A DNA stretch of 64,000 nt, taken from positions 2,046,001-2,110,000 of the forward strand of contig NZ_VLPK01000001.1 of assembly GCF_007558865.1 (NCBI RefSeq). The letters are read 5' to 3'. This document shows, one piece after another, positions 35,464 through 44,812 of this stretch; the stretch's first letter is position 1; every line of letters begins with the position of its first letter. The notes beneath the pieces are model-generated. The model was not told where the DNA came from, made no database searches, and saw only the letters and a program-made list of their open reading frames with translations. This DNA is from Mucilaginibacter corticis. GTDB taxonomy: Bacteria > Bacteroidota > Bacteroidia > Sphingobacteriales > Sphingobacteriaceae. Both the position numbers and the translations under genes were made by a program.

Positions 35464-36228
35464 ATGAATATCCGCAGTATAATTATTGACGACGAGCCGA
35501 ACAACATAGAAAATCTGCAAACCATTATTGCTACCTATTGCCCCGGGATCGATATTGTTGCCACGGCCAATAACGCCGCCCAAGGTATAGTCGTAATTAA
35601 AGCCAACCAGCCCGACCTGGTTTTTCTGGATATCCAGATGCCGGGCGCATCGGGTTTTGACGTTTTAAAGGCATTTGCTACTGTAAACTTCGAAGTTATA
35701 TTTATTACTGCTTATGATCAGTATGGTATCCAGGCCATCAAGTTTTCGGCGCTTGATTACCTGCTTAAACCAATAGATATTGCCGAATTTAAAATAGCTA
35801 TTGAAAAGGCGAGGGTAAAGATCAATTCCAAAAAGCAGAACCATAACATTGAAAACCTGCTGGAATATATCAGATCGGGCCAGCGTGATTCGCCAAAAAT
35901 TGCCCTGCCTACCTTGTCAGAAATCCGCTACATTAAGGTGAACACCATTGTAAGGTGCGAGGCCGAAAATAATTATACTACCTTTTTTCTTGACGGCGGC
36001 GAGCAAATACTGGTATGCAAAACATTAAAGGAATATGATGAGCTGCTGCAACCTCACCAGTTTATCCGTACCCACCAATCGCACCTGGTTAACCTGCAAT
36101 TTGTAAAAAGCTATTTAAAAGAAGATGGCGGCACTTTGCTTTTAACAGATCAAACTAAAATACCTATATCACGTCAAAATAAAGACAGGGTGCGGAATAT
36201 TTTGGTTAGCGGTAATTTTTTAAGTTGA
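35464..36228 (+). CDS. LytTR-family response regulator
   Basis: 254 residues from the ATG at 35464; a TTG start three codons earlier is less likely. Receiver domain (about 1-120) with Asp9-Asp10 and phosphoacceptor Asp56 (LVFLDIQMPG), and Lys in DYLLKP. The C-terminal LytTR DNA-binding domain follows (ALPTLSEIRYIKVNTIVRCEAENNY; IRTHQSHLVNL). It is placed 13 bases after the kinase, forming a normal two-component pair. Confidence 0.92.
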   Translation: MNIRSIIIDDEPNNIENLQTIIATYCPGIDIVATANNAAQGIVVIKANQPDLVFLDIQMPGASGFDVLKAFATVNFEVIFITAYDQYGIQAIKFSALDYLLKPIDIAEFKIAIEKARVKINSKKQNHNIENLLEYIRSGQRDSPKIALPTLSEIRYIKVNTIVRCEAENNYTTFFLDGGEQILVCKTLKEYDELLQPHQFIRTHQSHLVNLQFVKSYLKEDGGTLLLTDQTKIPISRQNKDRVRNILVSGNFLS

Positions 36229-36280
36229 TGCTTTATATATCGCACATAGTAAAATTTAGAAACACAGATAAATTTTATCG

Positions 36281-36418
36281 CCCTCTTTACGCGCAGCGAA
36301 GAGAGGGCCGACCAGCGTAGCGTAGTCGGGGTGAGTAATCGCCGGTGTACTCTGCTTCGTCAGGACTCACCCCGCGGCTCTTCGAGCGCGACCCTCTCTT
36401 CGCTGCGCGTAAAGAGGG
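36281..36418. repeat. 138-base near-perfect palindrome upstream of murB
   Basis: The 27-base left arm (36281-36307) and right arm (36392-36418) are exact inverted copies built on CCCTCTTTACGCG and GCGAAGAGAGGG. Inside, GGGTGAGT/ACTCACCC forms a second inverted pair. The element fills the response regulator-murB gap and is read into a spurious N-terminal extension of murB. Confidence 0.9.
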
Positions 36419-36506
36419 TAAAACAAAAAAATATTTACAAACGATTTCCCTACTTCACAATCTTGAAGAAACTGATTATTCCAAATTAATTCCGAAATTC
36501 GCCCGC

Positions 36507-37526
36507 ATGCTGCAGATCCAGGAAAACGTTTCGCTTAAAAACTTTAATACTTTCGGCGTTGAGGCCAACGCTCGCTTCTTTGCCGAAATAAACCACGAAG
36601 ACGAACTGGTGGAACTGTTTATGGATCCGCAATGGCAGCAAACCGAGCGCCTTGTTATTGGTGGCGGTAGCAACCTGTTGCTCATTAATGATTTTAATGG
36701 GCTGGTTATTCGCATGAATATCCGCGGTATCGAGCATCGCATTAACCATGACGAGGTATTTGTTGAGGCCGGAGCCGGCGAGGTTTGGAACGACCTGGTA
36801 AATTACTGTGTGCAGCGTAACTATGCAGGGTTGGAAAACCTAAGCCTGATACCGGGTTCGGTAGGGGCGTCGCCTATACAAAACATTGGTGCATACGGGG
36901 TTGAGTTAAAAGATGTTTTCCATACCTGCCGGGCATTTGAGATCAGTACTACTAAATTCAGAACTTTTACCAAAGAAGATTGTGGTTTCGGCTACCGCGA
37001 AAGTGTTTTTAAGAATGAGTTGAAGGGCCAATATATCATTGTATCGGTTAAGTTTAGCTTATTCCTGATCCCGAATCTTAACCTGCGCTACGGGGCTATA
37101 GAGCAGGAATTGGCTAATCGTGGTATTGCAGCGCCTACTATTAAAGATGTGTCGCAGGTGGTGTCGCATATCCGCGTAGCTAAACTGCCGGATCCATCAA
37201 CCATAGGTAATGCTGGCAGCTTTTTCAAAAACCCGGTTATTACTGCTGCCGAGTTTGCGCCTATTTATGCCAACTATCCCGAAGTGGTGAATTATCCTGC
37301 CGGCGATGGTTTGGTAAAACTGGCCGCGGGCTGGCTAATAGAACAATGCGGCTGGAAGGGAAAAGTTGTAGGAAATACCGGTACCTGGAAGAACCAGGCA
37401 TTGGTTTTAGTGAACCATGGCGGTGCCACCGGTGCTGAAGTGTACAACTTTTCGTCGCAAATTATAGACAGTGTGTACTCCAAATTTGGCGTTAAACTAC
37501 AACGCGAAGTAAATATTATCGGTTAA
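36507..37526 (+). CDS. murB: UDP-N-acetylenolpyruvoylglucosamine reductase MurB
   Basis: 339 residues from the ATG at 36507 (MLQIQENVSLKNFNTFGVEA). MurB makes UDP-MurNAc from the enolpyruvyl intermediate in peptidoglycan synthesis. FAD-binding motifs GGGSNLLL, EAGAGEVWNDLVNYC and LIPGSVGASPIQNIGAYG are present, along with the type I C-terminal region (LIEQCGWKGK). The open frame begins at 36345 in the palindromic repeat, but those 54 extra codons do not resemble MurB. Confidence 0.96.
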   Translation: MLQIQENVSLKNFNTFGVEANARFFAEINHEDELVELFMDPQWQQTERLVIGGGSNLLLINDFNGLVIRMNIRGIEHRINHDEVFVEAGAGEVWNDLVNYCVQRNYAGLENLSLIPGSVGASPIQNIGAYGVELKDVFHTCRAFEISTTKFRTFTKEDCGFGYRESVFKNELKGQYIIVSVKFSLFLIPNLNLRYGAIEQELANRGIAAPTIKDVSQVVSHIRVAKLPDPSTIGNAGSFFKNPVITAAEFAPIYANYPEVVNYPAGDGLVKLAAGWLIEQCGWKGKVVGNTGTWKNQALVLVNHGGATGAEVYNFSSQIIDSVYSKFGVKLQREVNIIG

Positions 37527-37748
37527 TTTTTTTTATTGAGCAGCACTTTTTGAAGTGTAATCCTATTGTCATCAAGGTGATTTATTGTCATAAATTAAAC
37601 ATAAACAACTGTAAATCAGTTTATTTATGTTTTAATATTGTTTGAAGGTCAATTCGCGATATTGTCTTTATAGTTATGGCATATGCCGTTAATGAAAATT
37701 TATAGTGGTATAGGGTTTGTCTATATACTAGTACAAAACATTAACAGA

Positions 37749-38285
37749 ATGACAAAGATTGAGTTTAACACCCTAGTACTACGTCAGGCAAGTTCATTAA
37801 GGTCATACGCCTTACACTTCACACACGACGCAGATGATGCTAACGACCTTGTCCAGGACACGATGTTGAAAGCCATAACTTATTACAATAAGTTTAAAGA
37901 AGGCACCAATTTAAAAGGATGGTTATATACTATCATGAAAAATACCTTCATCAACAATTACCGCCGTTTTGTTAAAATGAGCACTTTTGTTACCAAGTCT
38001 GATGAAATTTCATCACCTAACCTGGTATTCAGTTCTACCAAAAACCAGGGCGAAGCTAAATTTGTGATGGACGATATAAAGAAAGCTTTAGACAGGCTGC
38101 CTGCTGATTATTATGTACCCTTCACTATGTATTTTGAAGGCCATAAATACCATGAAATTGCTGATCATTTGATCATCCCGATAGGTACGGTTAAAACCCG
38201 CATACACGTTGCACGTAAGCTGCTTAAGAAAAATCTTAAAGCTTATGATAATGGTATCAAAAAACCTATCTACGCAGAAAACTAA
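37749..38285 (+). CDS. ECF-type RNA polymerase sigma factor
   Basis: 178 residues from the ATG at 37749; the earlier ATG at 37683 adds unlikely residues. Region 2 (SYALHFTHDADDANDLVQDTMLKAITYYNKF, partly) has the core-binding and -10 recognition motifs; region 4 (DRLPADYYVPFTMYFEGHKYHEIADHLIIPIGTVKTRIHVARKLLK) is a helix-turn-helix. No anti-sigma factor gene is adjacent. A rho-independent terminator follows. Confidence 0.9.
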   Translation: MTKIEFNTLVLRQASSLRSYALHFTHDADDANDLVQDTMLKAITYYNKFKEGTNLKGWLYTIMKNTFINNYRRFVKMSTFVTKSDEISSPNLVFSSTKNQGEAKFVMDDIKKALDRLPADYYVPFTMYFEGHKYHEIADHLIIPIGTVKTRIHVARKLLKKNLKAYDNGIKKPIYAEN

Positions 38286-38314
38286 GGTTATTAACTCAAT
38301 AATTTATAAAAAGA

Positions 38315-38345
38315 AAACCCGCTGATAAAGCGGGTTTTTTATTTT
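38315..38345. terminator. Rho-independent terminator between sigma factor and GDPD gene
   Basis: AAAACCCGC and GCGGGTTTT pair around TGATAAA, with a T run after; the facing gene converges on it. Confidence 0.9.
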
Positions 38346-39234
38346 ACTGTTTTTGATAACTGCCAAACAGTTTTACCAGTTTGTCAGGATAATCAGATAT
38401 CAATCCGTCAACCTTCAGGTCTGCCAGTGCTTTCATATCAGTTTCGTTATTTACCGTCCAGGGGATAACCTTTACATGGTTGCTATGTGCCGCTGTTACC
38501 ATATCGACAGTAACAATTTTTTGCTCGGGGCTAAGTATGGTAGGGATAAAGCCCAATAGTTTCATGTTGCTTTCGTAATTACCGGTTTGTACTAAAAAGG
38601 CTGTCTTAACCTGCGGCATTTGTTGATGCAATATCTGTAAAGTGCGCACATCAAATGATGGGATAATTACCCTGTCGGTAATGTGTTTTTCGGTAATAAC
38701 TGCCATCAGCAGCTTTACAAATACGGCAGGCACGGGGTTCTCTATATTGTCGCCGGCCACGGTGCTTTTGGTTTCGATATTGTAATAAACCGGTTTTAGG
38801 TGATGCGCTTTGGTATAGGTCTCTACGCTGTCAATCAGTTCGGATAGTAAAGGCTTATAAGTTTTAATTTTTTGCTGTTGCGGAAAAGCCGGGTAGTTTT
38901 TTAGTCCTTCGGTATACATCCTGATACTGTCGTAAGTCATTTTGTACAAGACATGTTGCTTTTCTTCGGCTTTGGTAATATCGCTGCCGTCAGGTTTTTG
39001 CATAATATTGGCCGACATAAACCCGTCATGCGATACCACTACTTTCCCATCCGCAGTGATATGGGTATCCAGTTCAAGCGTATTTATGCCTAAGCGTACA
39101 CCGTTTAGCATAGCGGGTATAGTATTCTCGGGCATCAACCCGCGACCGCCACGGTGCGCCTGTGTGTCAAATGTGTCCTGCGCTTTCAATGTCGAAAAGC
39201 TGACCACTGCCAGTAATGTTAAAACGTATTTCAT
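38344..39234 (-). CDS. Glycerophosphodiester phosphodiesterase
   Basis: 296 residues from the ATG at 39234; the longer frame adds 29 residues before the signal peptide. A secreted protein (MKYVLTLLAVVSFSTLKAQ) with the GDPD TIM-barrel motifs: AHRGGRG (His27, Arg28), PENT (Glu36), LELDTHITADG (Glu54, Asp56) and VVSHD (His69). Releases glycerol-3-phosphate from phospholipid head groups. Ten bases downstream of the ThuA-like gene on the same strand. Confidence 0.93.
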   Translation of the reverse strand: MKYVLTLLAVVSFSTLKAQDTFDTQAHRGGRGLMPENTIPAMLNGVRLGINTLELDTHITADGKVVVSHDGFMSANIMQKPDGSDITKAEEKQHVLYKMTYDSIRMYTEGLKNYPAFPQQQKIKTYKPLLSELIDSVETYTKAHHLKPVYYNIETKSTVAGDNIENPVPAVFVKLLMAVITEKHITDRVIIPSFDVRTLQILHQQMPQVKTAFLVQTGNYESNMKLLGFIPTILSPEQKIVTVDMVTAAHSNHVKVIPWTVNNETDMKALADLKVDGLISDYPDKLVKLFGSYQKQ

Positions 39235-39244
39235 AAAGTCGATA

Positions 39245-39997
39245 TTATTGGTGTGCCACCCATTTAACGGCATTACGCAAAAGGGTTTTATAAGGATCGA
39301 TATCATGCGACTCGCCATCATGGCCCAGCGCGATACAGACTATCCGCGTCTTTGGGTTCTTTACTATAAATACAGACGGATACACAACGTCCGATCCAGC
39401 AACATGGTTATTGGCCAGCACATCAATGCCCGGCCCGGCAGGGTCAATGATGTAATGATAACGTTCGTCTTTAAGCGTAAAATTTTGTGTTACGCCATTG
39501 GTGACCGGGTGATGGTTGTTGATGATGGTTTCGTCAAAGCTGCTATAGCGGTCATGCTCGCTCGCACCGCCACTTACCAATTGTAAATTATATTCGGGCC
39601 AGTCTTTCCAGTTATACCAAAGCGCGGGGTGGCCTAATATCAATCCTTTGCCTGCATTTGCAAAATCAAATATCGCCTTGCGGTTTTCAGCAACGATAGG
39701 CTGGTTGGTCACCAAATAAAGAACATCGGCTGTTTTCAGGTAGATGCCTATCGAGTCGGTATTATGGGTATAAGTAACCGTACATAAACCGTCTTCACTA
39801 AGTGTAGTAGCATCTGCTTGTTTGTACCATCGGTCAAAATCATGCGATGTGCCGCCGCCGACGATTAAAACACGGATACTTTTACGGGGCTTGGATTTTG
39901 TACCTGATATGTGACCGATAGCAAGCCTTGGTACCAGGCAGATCAGGATCAGCAGCGCTGACAGCCGGCTGAATTTAATGAAAATTTGTTGTTGCAT
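39245..39997 (-). CDS. ThuA-like domain protein
   Basis: 250 residues with a signal anchor (LSALLILICLVPRLAI) and a ThuA fold (class I glutamine-amidotransferase-like): RVLIVGGGTSHDFDRWY, VLYLVTNQPIVAENRKAIFDF, GKGLILGHPALWYNWKDWPEY and HDGESHDIDPYKTLLRNAVKWV. ThuA-like proteins occur in sugar utilisation loci but no reaction is firmly shown. It precedes the GDPD gene with a ten-base gap. Confidence 0.85.
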   Translation of the reverse strand: MQQQIFIKFSRLSALLILICLVPRLAIGHISGTKSKPRKSIRVLIVGGGTSHDFDRWYKQADATTLSEDGLCTVTYTHNTDSIGIYLKTADVLYLVTNQPIVAENRKAIFDFANAGKGLILGHPALWYNWKDWPEYNLQLVSGGASEHDRYSSFDETIINNHHPVTNGVTQNFTLKDERYHYIIDPAGPGIDVLANNHVAGSDVVYPSVFIVKNPKTRIVCIALGHDGESHDIDPYKTLLRNAVKWVAHQ

Positions 39998-40128
39998 TGG
40001 GCAGATAAATTGTACAGCTAAAATAATACTAAGTCTGCAATATATGCTGATTTATTACGCTGATGTGGCAGTGAGCTATAAAACTATAGGCAAACAATTA
40101 GTTACTTTACCTAAATAAAATAAGGGAT

Positions 40129-41325
40129 ATGGCCAACACGTTAACCGAACAGGAAGTACAACAACTCCGTGCCGAAACAAAGGGTGCTGATAGGATTGCC
40201 CATTTTAACAATGCCGGATCGGCCCTGCCGCCCGACGTGGTTGTGGATACCGTGATCAGTTATTTGCAGGAAGAAGCCGTAAACGGTGGCTATGAAACCG
40301 AAGCGAAATATAAAGACCAGTTAGAAAACACCTACGATCTGATTGCCAAACTGATCAATGCCGGTAAAGACGAAGTCGCTATTGTTGAAAATGCCAGCAC
40401 CGCCTGGGGTTTGGTGTTTCATGGTATTGATTTTAAACCGGGCGACGAGATCATTACCACCGAAATGGAATACATCACCAACCTGATCGGTTTTATTAAC
40501 ATGCAGAAAACGCATGGGGTAGTGTTAAAGATCATCCCGAACGATAAGCAGGGTAAATTTAATGTTCAGGCTTTGCAAGATGCCATATCGCCCCAAACAA
40601 AACTGATAGCGGTTACGCATATGCCGTCGTCAAGCGGAGCGATGATGCCGATTGTTGAAATAGGGGCTATTGCGCGCAAGCATAACATTCTTTACTTGGT
40701 TGATGCCTGCCAGACCGCAGGCCAGGCACCGATTGATGTAGAAGAGATAGGTTGTGATATGCTTTCGGTAACGGGGCGTAAATACCTGCGCGCGCCGCGT
40801 GGCACAGGTTTTTTATATGTGCGCAAAAATGTGCAGGACCAGTTCAGGCTATTGTTTATGGACGGGTTCAGTTCGCCAACCGTTAGCCTGCATGATTATA
40901 CCATACGGCCCGATGCACGCAGGTTTGAGTTATATGAAAAAAGCCGCGCGCTAACATTAGGCCTGGGCAAAGCCATTGAATACGCGCTTGAAATAGGGGT
41001 AGTCCGGATCTGGCAGCGTGTACAGCTATTGGCAACCAGCCTGCGCCGTCAACTAACAGCTATTGACGGAATAACTGTCCATGATAACGGCGATGAACTA
41101 TCAGGCATTGTTACATTTTCGGTTAGGGGGATAGATAGCCAGTCAGTCAAAACCAAGCTATCCGAAGAAAATATTAATGTATCAATAGGTGTTGCTAAAG
41201 CTACATTGATCTATATGGAAAAGAATCACTTGAGCAGCATTGTGCGGGCGTCTGTACATTACTACAACACGCAGGACGAGATCAGAACCATGTGTACCGT
41301 ATTGGCCGGAATTGCTAAAGGGTAA
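40129..41325 (+). CDS. Class V aminotransferase / cysteine desulfurase-like PLP enzyme
   Basis: 398 residues. The PLP lysine is in SVTGRKYLRAPRGTGFLYV and the cofactor Asp in YLVDACQTAGQAPIDV. ENASTAWGLVFHG and ITTEMEYITNLIGF match the isopenicillin-N-epimerase/cysteine-desulfurase-like group. Substrate is unknown; desulfurase, selenocysteine lyase or epimerase activities all occur in the group. It stands alone with a TTACTTTA near the start as the only promoter-like word. Confidence 0.85.
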   Translation: MANTLTEQEVQQLRAETKGADRIAHFNNAGSALPPDVVVDTVISYLQEEAVNGGYETEAKYKDQLENTYDLIAKLINAGKDEVAIVENASTAWGLVFHGIDFKPGDEIITTEMEYITNLIGFINMQKTHGVVLKIIPNDKQGKFNVQALQDAISPQTKLIAVTHMPSSSGAMMPIVEIGAIARKHNILYLVDACQTAGQAPIDVEEIGCDMLSVTGRKYLRAPRGTGFLYVRKNVQDQFRLLFMDGFSSPTVSLHDYTIRPDARRFELYEKSRALTLGLGKAIEYALEIGVVRIWQRVQLLATSLRRQLTAIDGITVHDNGDELSGIVTFSVRGIDSQSVKTKLSEENINVSIGVAKATLIYMEKNHLSSIVRASVHYYNTQDEIRTMCTVLAGIAKG

Positions 41326-41355
41326 CCAATCTGCCTGCTGCTACGTTAAAGTAGT

Positions 41356-42420
41356 ATGAGATTATTTAGGTTGATCCTGGTTTTGGTTGTAATCGTACTA
41401 TCCGCTTGCGGAAAAAAGGATGGTACCCAACCTGCTACCGCCAATACCGGCAGCAAGGGCACTACCGGTACAACGGGCACTAAAGGCGGCACCGGCACGA
41501 CAGGAACGACCGGCACCACCGGGAATACCGGTACCACGACCACCACCTGCAAAGCCCAACTGACCGACGCGGAGAACATTGCCATTTTTCCGGCTGATAA
41601 TGCCTGGAACCAGGATGTATCAGCTGCCGCGGTTGACCCCTACAGCAGCCAGATCATCGCGCAATTCAGCACATCTAAATTAAAGGCCGACTTCGGCAGC
41701 GGCAACTATGACGGCGCGCCAATAGGCATTCCGTATGACGTAGTTTGCGGCAGCCAGCCAAAAGTATCCATCACTTTCAGGGCAAATGCCAATGACGGCA
41801 ACTATGGCGATGAAAGCGACCCCGGCCCGTATCCCATCCCAGCTAACGCAGCCATTGAGGGCAACGGCGTGGGTGACTCGCATGTTATCGTGGTAGATAA
41901 AGACAACAAAAAGCTATATGAATTATACAACGCCAGTCTTACCGCTGGCAAATGGCAGGCATCGTCGGGCGCTGTGTTTGATCTGTCGTCCGACAAGCTG
42001 AGGCCAGCGGGCTGGACATCTGCGGACGCGGCGGGCTTGCCTATCTTCCCCGGCCTGGTGCGTTATGACGAGGTGCTGAAAGGTACAATTGATCACGCTA
42101 TCCGTTTCACGCTGCAATCTGCAAATGTGAAGCCCGCTTATATTGCGCCCGCACGGCATAGTGTAAGCAGTAAAGGCGGCCAGTTTACTTCATTGCCGTT
42201 TGGAGCTAAGATCAGGCTAAAGGCCGGTTTTGACATCAGCGGCTTCTCGGCAACCAATAAGGTTATCCTCACCGCGCTTAAAAAATACGGACTGATCCTG
42301 GCCGACATCGGCAGTAACATGTACATCAGCGGCGCGCCTGACAGCCGGTGGAATAACGACGACCTGCAAAAACTGGGCACAATCCCTGCGTCTAACTTTG
42401 AGGTGGTGAAGTTTAATTAG
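41356..42420 (+). CDS. Lipoprotein with a Thr-Gly repeat linker
   Basis: 354 residues. Lipobox LSAC (residues 15-18) after an N-terminal helix. A low-complexity Thr/Gly linker (about 33-63, mainly TGTTG) then gives way to a folded domain of about 290 residues: IAIFPADNAWNQDVS, GNYDGAPIGIPYDVV, DSHVIVVDKDNKKLYELY, IDHAIRFTLQSANVKPAYIAPARH and SNMYISGAPDSRWNNDDL. I do not recognise the family; the conserved-looking His/Asp/Trp residues suggest an enzyme or sugar-binding module at the cell surface. Confidence 0.7.
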   Translation: MRLFRLILVLVVIVLSACGKKDGTQPATANTGSKGTTGTTGTKGGTGTTGTTGTTGNTGTTTTTCKAQLTDAENIAIFPADNAWNQDVSAAAVDPYSSQIIAQFSTSKLKADFGSGNYDGAPIGIPYDVVCGSQPKVSITFRANANDGNYGDESDPGPYPIPANAAIEGNGVGDSHVIVVDKDNKKLYELYNASLTAGKWQASSGAVFDLSSDKLRPAGWTSADAAGLPIFPGLVRYDEVLKGTIDHAIRFTLQSANVKPAYIAPARHSVSSKGGQFTSLPFGAKIRLKAGFDISGFSATNKVILTALKKYGLILADIGSNMYISGAPDSRWNNDDLQKLGTIPASNFEVVKFN

Positions 42421-42444
42421 GTTACACGGGTATCGGCGGCTTAG

Positions 42445-42570
42445 CCCGTAGTAAAAATTACCGTTTTTCTGGTATCAAACGTTTTACCGGTAGTAATTTT
42501 TGCCGTTTTTCGGGTATCCGGGGTTTTGCCGGTAGTAAAAAGTGGCATTTTTCGGGTATAAGCATGAATG
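42445..42570. repeat. Three tandem 42-bp repeats
   Basis: Copies run 42445-42486, 42487-42528 and 42529-42570, each starting C-CGGTAGTAA and carrying GCCGTTTTTCGGGTAT in the middle; a partial unit precedes the first (42428-42444) and the next begins at 42571. The unit is a multiple of three but stop codons occur in it. The rest of the 42421-42804 gap shows no gene. Confidence 0.85.
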
Positions 42571-42804
42571 CCGGTGTTAGGTTTTTATGCTAAATGATTG
42601 TTTATGAGTTGTTTGCTGTTTGTGGTAGATAAAAAAGCTTATTTTAAAAGTATTTCAAAGATCGTGGCTTCACAAAAGCCATTTGCATTTGGTCCCTTAA
42701 GCAAATGCCTGGTTGGCTTATAAATTTTAACCGAATTTTGGCGAAATAGTAATTTAACCATTACTTTCATACCGGTATTTCAAACAGCCGGTTACCAATT
42801 ATTC

Positions 42805-43419
42805 ATGATTGCATCTTTAGCGACATTTTCTTCGGTTATAGAAACGTTGGGTATTGTGGCTTTTGCTATGTCGGGTGTCTTTGCCGCCCTTGGTAAAAAG
42901 CTGGATATGTTTGGCGTACTGGTTATAGCATTTGTAACATCTGTCGGCGGTGGCACGGTTAGGGATTTGTTGATCGGTGCTACACCTGTTGCCTGGTTAA
43001 AGGATACGCATACCCTGCAGATCATATTGGTGACTACCATACTTACTTTATTGCTGCGTAAGCGCATTGGTAATTTTCAGCGTACGCTTATGGTTTTTGA
43101 TGCTTTGGGGCTGGGCTTATTTACCGTTATCGGCATACAAAAAGGATTAGCTTTTGGGCTCAATCCCGGCGTTTGCGTTGCCTTAGGTACCATCAGCGGC
43201 TGTTTCGGCGGGGTGGTGCGCGACATATTGCTTAACCATATCCCGGCGCTTTTTCATGCCAAAGAGTTGTATGCTACCACTTGTATTGCGGGTGGTACAG
43301 TATACTTTTTGCTGAATGGTGTGTTGGATCAGGAAGCGGTGCAGACTATCGCTGCGCTTGTTATCAGTTCGTTCCGCATCATCTCCTATTTAAGAAAGTG
43401 GCACCTGCCCAGCTTATAA
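42805..43419 (+). CDS. Trimeric intracellular cation channel family (UPF0126) protein
   Basis: 204 residues with about seven transmembrane helices in two repeats: GIVAFAMSGVFAALGKKLDMFGVLVIAFVTSVGGGTVRDLLIG and ALGLGLFTVIGIQKGL...VALGTISGCFGGVVRDILLNHIP. The GGGTVRD/GGVVRD pairs are family signatures. TRIC-like bacterial channels conduct potassium. The ORF begins at a plain ATG. Confidence 0.88.
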   Translation: MIASLATFSSVIETLGIVAFAMSGVFAALGKKLDMFGVLVIAFVTSVGGGTVRDLLIGATPVAWLKDTHTLQIILVTTILTLLLRKRIGNFQRTLMVFDALGLGLFTVIGIQKGLAFGLNPGVCVALGTISGCFGGVVRDILLNHIPALFHAKELYATTCIAGGTVYFLLNGVLDQEAVQTIAALVISSFRIISYLRKWHLPSL

Positions 43420-43457
43420 ACTGATAAAGCGTAAAGATACCGAAAAACAGGCGCTTT

Positions 43458-44255
43458 TCAAAGCGAATTCGCATATAACTGTGGCTTAAAGCGCTTTGCC
43501 AGCAGTCCTGTTGCCAGTTCAGGATCGATGTCGGCAATTATCACACCCACTTGCCCATAACGCTCATGTATAATGCAGGTACCGTCTGGTGCTATGATAG
43601 ACGATGCTGATTCAGGATATTGTGAAGCATAATTCGAGCTGGCAAAATATATGGTGTTCTCTAAGGCCCGCATCATTATGGCCTGTTCGTAATAGGGATT
43701 GTCTTTATGACGGTAACCTATAAGCATCGCCCCGTCAACATTACTGCCGTTACAATGCGGGTGGAACACAACTTTTGCATCATTACGTGCAGCCCATCGT
43801 ACAGATTCGGGATACCTGAAACCTTCATGGCATATAGTGATGCCAAACTTAAGCCCGTTAACTTCAAAAATGCTGCGCTCTGTTCCCGGGATCCATATGG
43901 CGTCTTCGGTAGGGTCAAGTTGGTTTTTGGTCTGGTAGCCTAATACCTTACCTGTTTTATCAATTACATGGGCAAGATTTAATTTTCCGTTAGGTCCGTA
44001 CCAATCCATCGGTAATATAATAGCGATGTTATTTTCGACAGCTATGGTGCAGACTTTGTTCAGCGCGGTTATCAATTTTTCTGGCGAGGTTTCTTCAATG
44101 GTCAATTCTTCCAGCGGATAACCGGGGATATACGACTCAGGAAAACAAATGATCTCCGCCTTTTGCCTTGCCGCGTCTTTAACCAATTTTTCAAGCCGGT
44201 GTAATCCGTCAGCTATTGATGACGGGAAAGGAGGGGAGGCAACGGCTATCTTCAT
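43458..44255 (-). CDS. Carbon-nitrogen hydrolase (nitrilase superfamily)
   Basis: 265 residues with the nitrilase catalytic set: Glu40 (ICFPESYIPG), Lys110 (YQTKNQL) and Cys142 (ITICHEGFRYPE). The enzyme cleaves C-N bonds of amides or nitriles; the class (amidase, nitrilase, carbamylase) is not determined by the visible sequence. It stands apart from its neighbours. Confidence 0.88.
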   Translation of the reverse strand: MKIAVASPPFPSSIADGLHRLEKLVKDAARQKAEIICFPESYIPGYPLEELTIEETSPEKLITALNKVCTIAVENNIAIILPMDWYGPNGKLNLAHVIDKTGKVLGYQTKNQLDPTEDAIWIPGTERSIFEVNGLKFGITICHEGFRYPESVRWAARNDAKVVFHPHCNGSNVDGAMLIGYRHKDNPYYEQAIMMRALENTIYFASSNYASQYPESASSIIAPDGTCIIHERYGQVGVIIADIDPELATGLLAKRFKPQLYANSL

Positions 44256-44322
44256 GATAATGCTTTGAAGGTATAAACAGGCAATTAAGTTAGTAACTAT
44301 CTATTTAATGTTAGCGCAATTT

Positions 44323-44670
44323 CTACTTTTTCCAAAAGGTAATGATCAAGCCACCAGCCACCACAAGTGCGCCACCAACTATAACAGGTATAGTGGGCAG
44401 GGTTTTAAATGTAAGGTAATTGATAACCTGCCATACTACAAACAAGGTAGCGATATACAGACCTACAACTTCGCCAAATTCTACCGGTGCCAGGTTCAGA
44501 AAAAAGCCATAACCAAATAATAGCAACATACCCAACAGCGCAAACAATATCCGGGTAGTACCCGAGTATTCGTAAATGGTTTTCCTGATCAGGGCATCAC
44601 CGGTAACTTCTAAAGTAGTGGCAACTAATAAAAATATAATAGGGTGGATGTTTTGTAAATATTGTTTCAT
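44323..44670 (-). CDS. Small four-helix membrane protein (SMR/EamA-like)
   Basis: 115 residues with four hydrophobic helices and a charged first loop, EVTGDALIRK. Size and layout are those of the small multidrug resistance type or half an EamA transporter. No clear SMR glutamate signature outside EVTGD, so the transport function is unproven. Confidence 0.6.
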   Translation of the reverse strand: MKQYLQNIHPIIFLLVATTLEVTGDALIRKTIYEYSGTTRILFALLGMLLLFGYGFFLNLAPVEFGEVVGLYIATLFVVWQVINYLTFKTLPTIPVIVGGALVVAGGLIITFWKK

Positions 44671-44812
44671 CGTAGATGCTATGGGTTTTGTCTAATATAA
44701 GCATAAATCGCCGCTTTTGCCTGTTTACAGGTTATTATCGAACAGCAAAGTGTTCAACATCTGCAGTTTTTTGATAAATTGCATTAACTAAATCGCACAA
44801 TATCACTTTAAT

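Noticed and set aside
36345..36506. 54-codon N-terminal extension of murB
   Set aside because: It translates the 138-base palindrome and is unlike MurB proteins; ATG 36507 gives the correct start.
41346..41585. 79-residue minus-strand frame rich in Val-Pro
   Set aside because: It is the antisense of the Thr-Gly repeat linker and has no independent features.
42445..42570. CRISPR-like array
   Set aside because: Tandem 42-bp units abut directly with no spacers and no cas genes are near.
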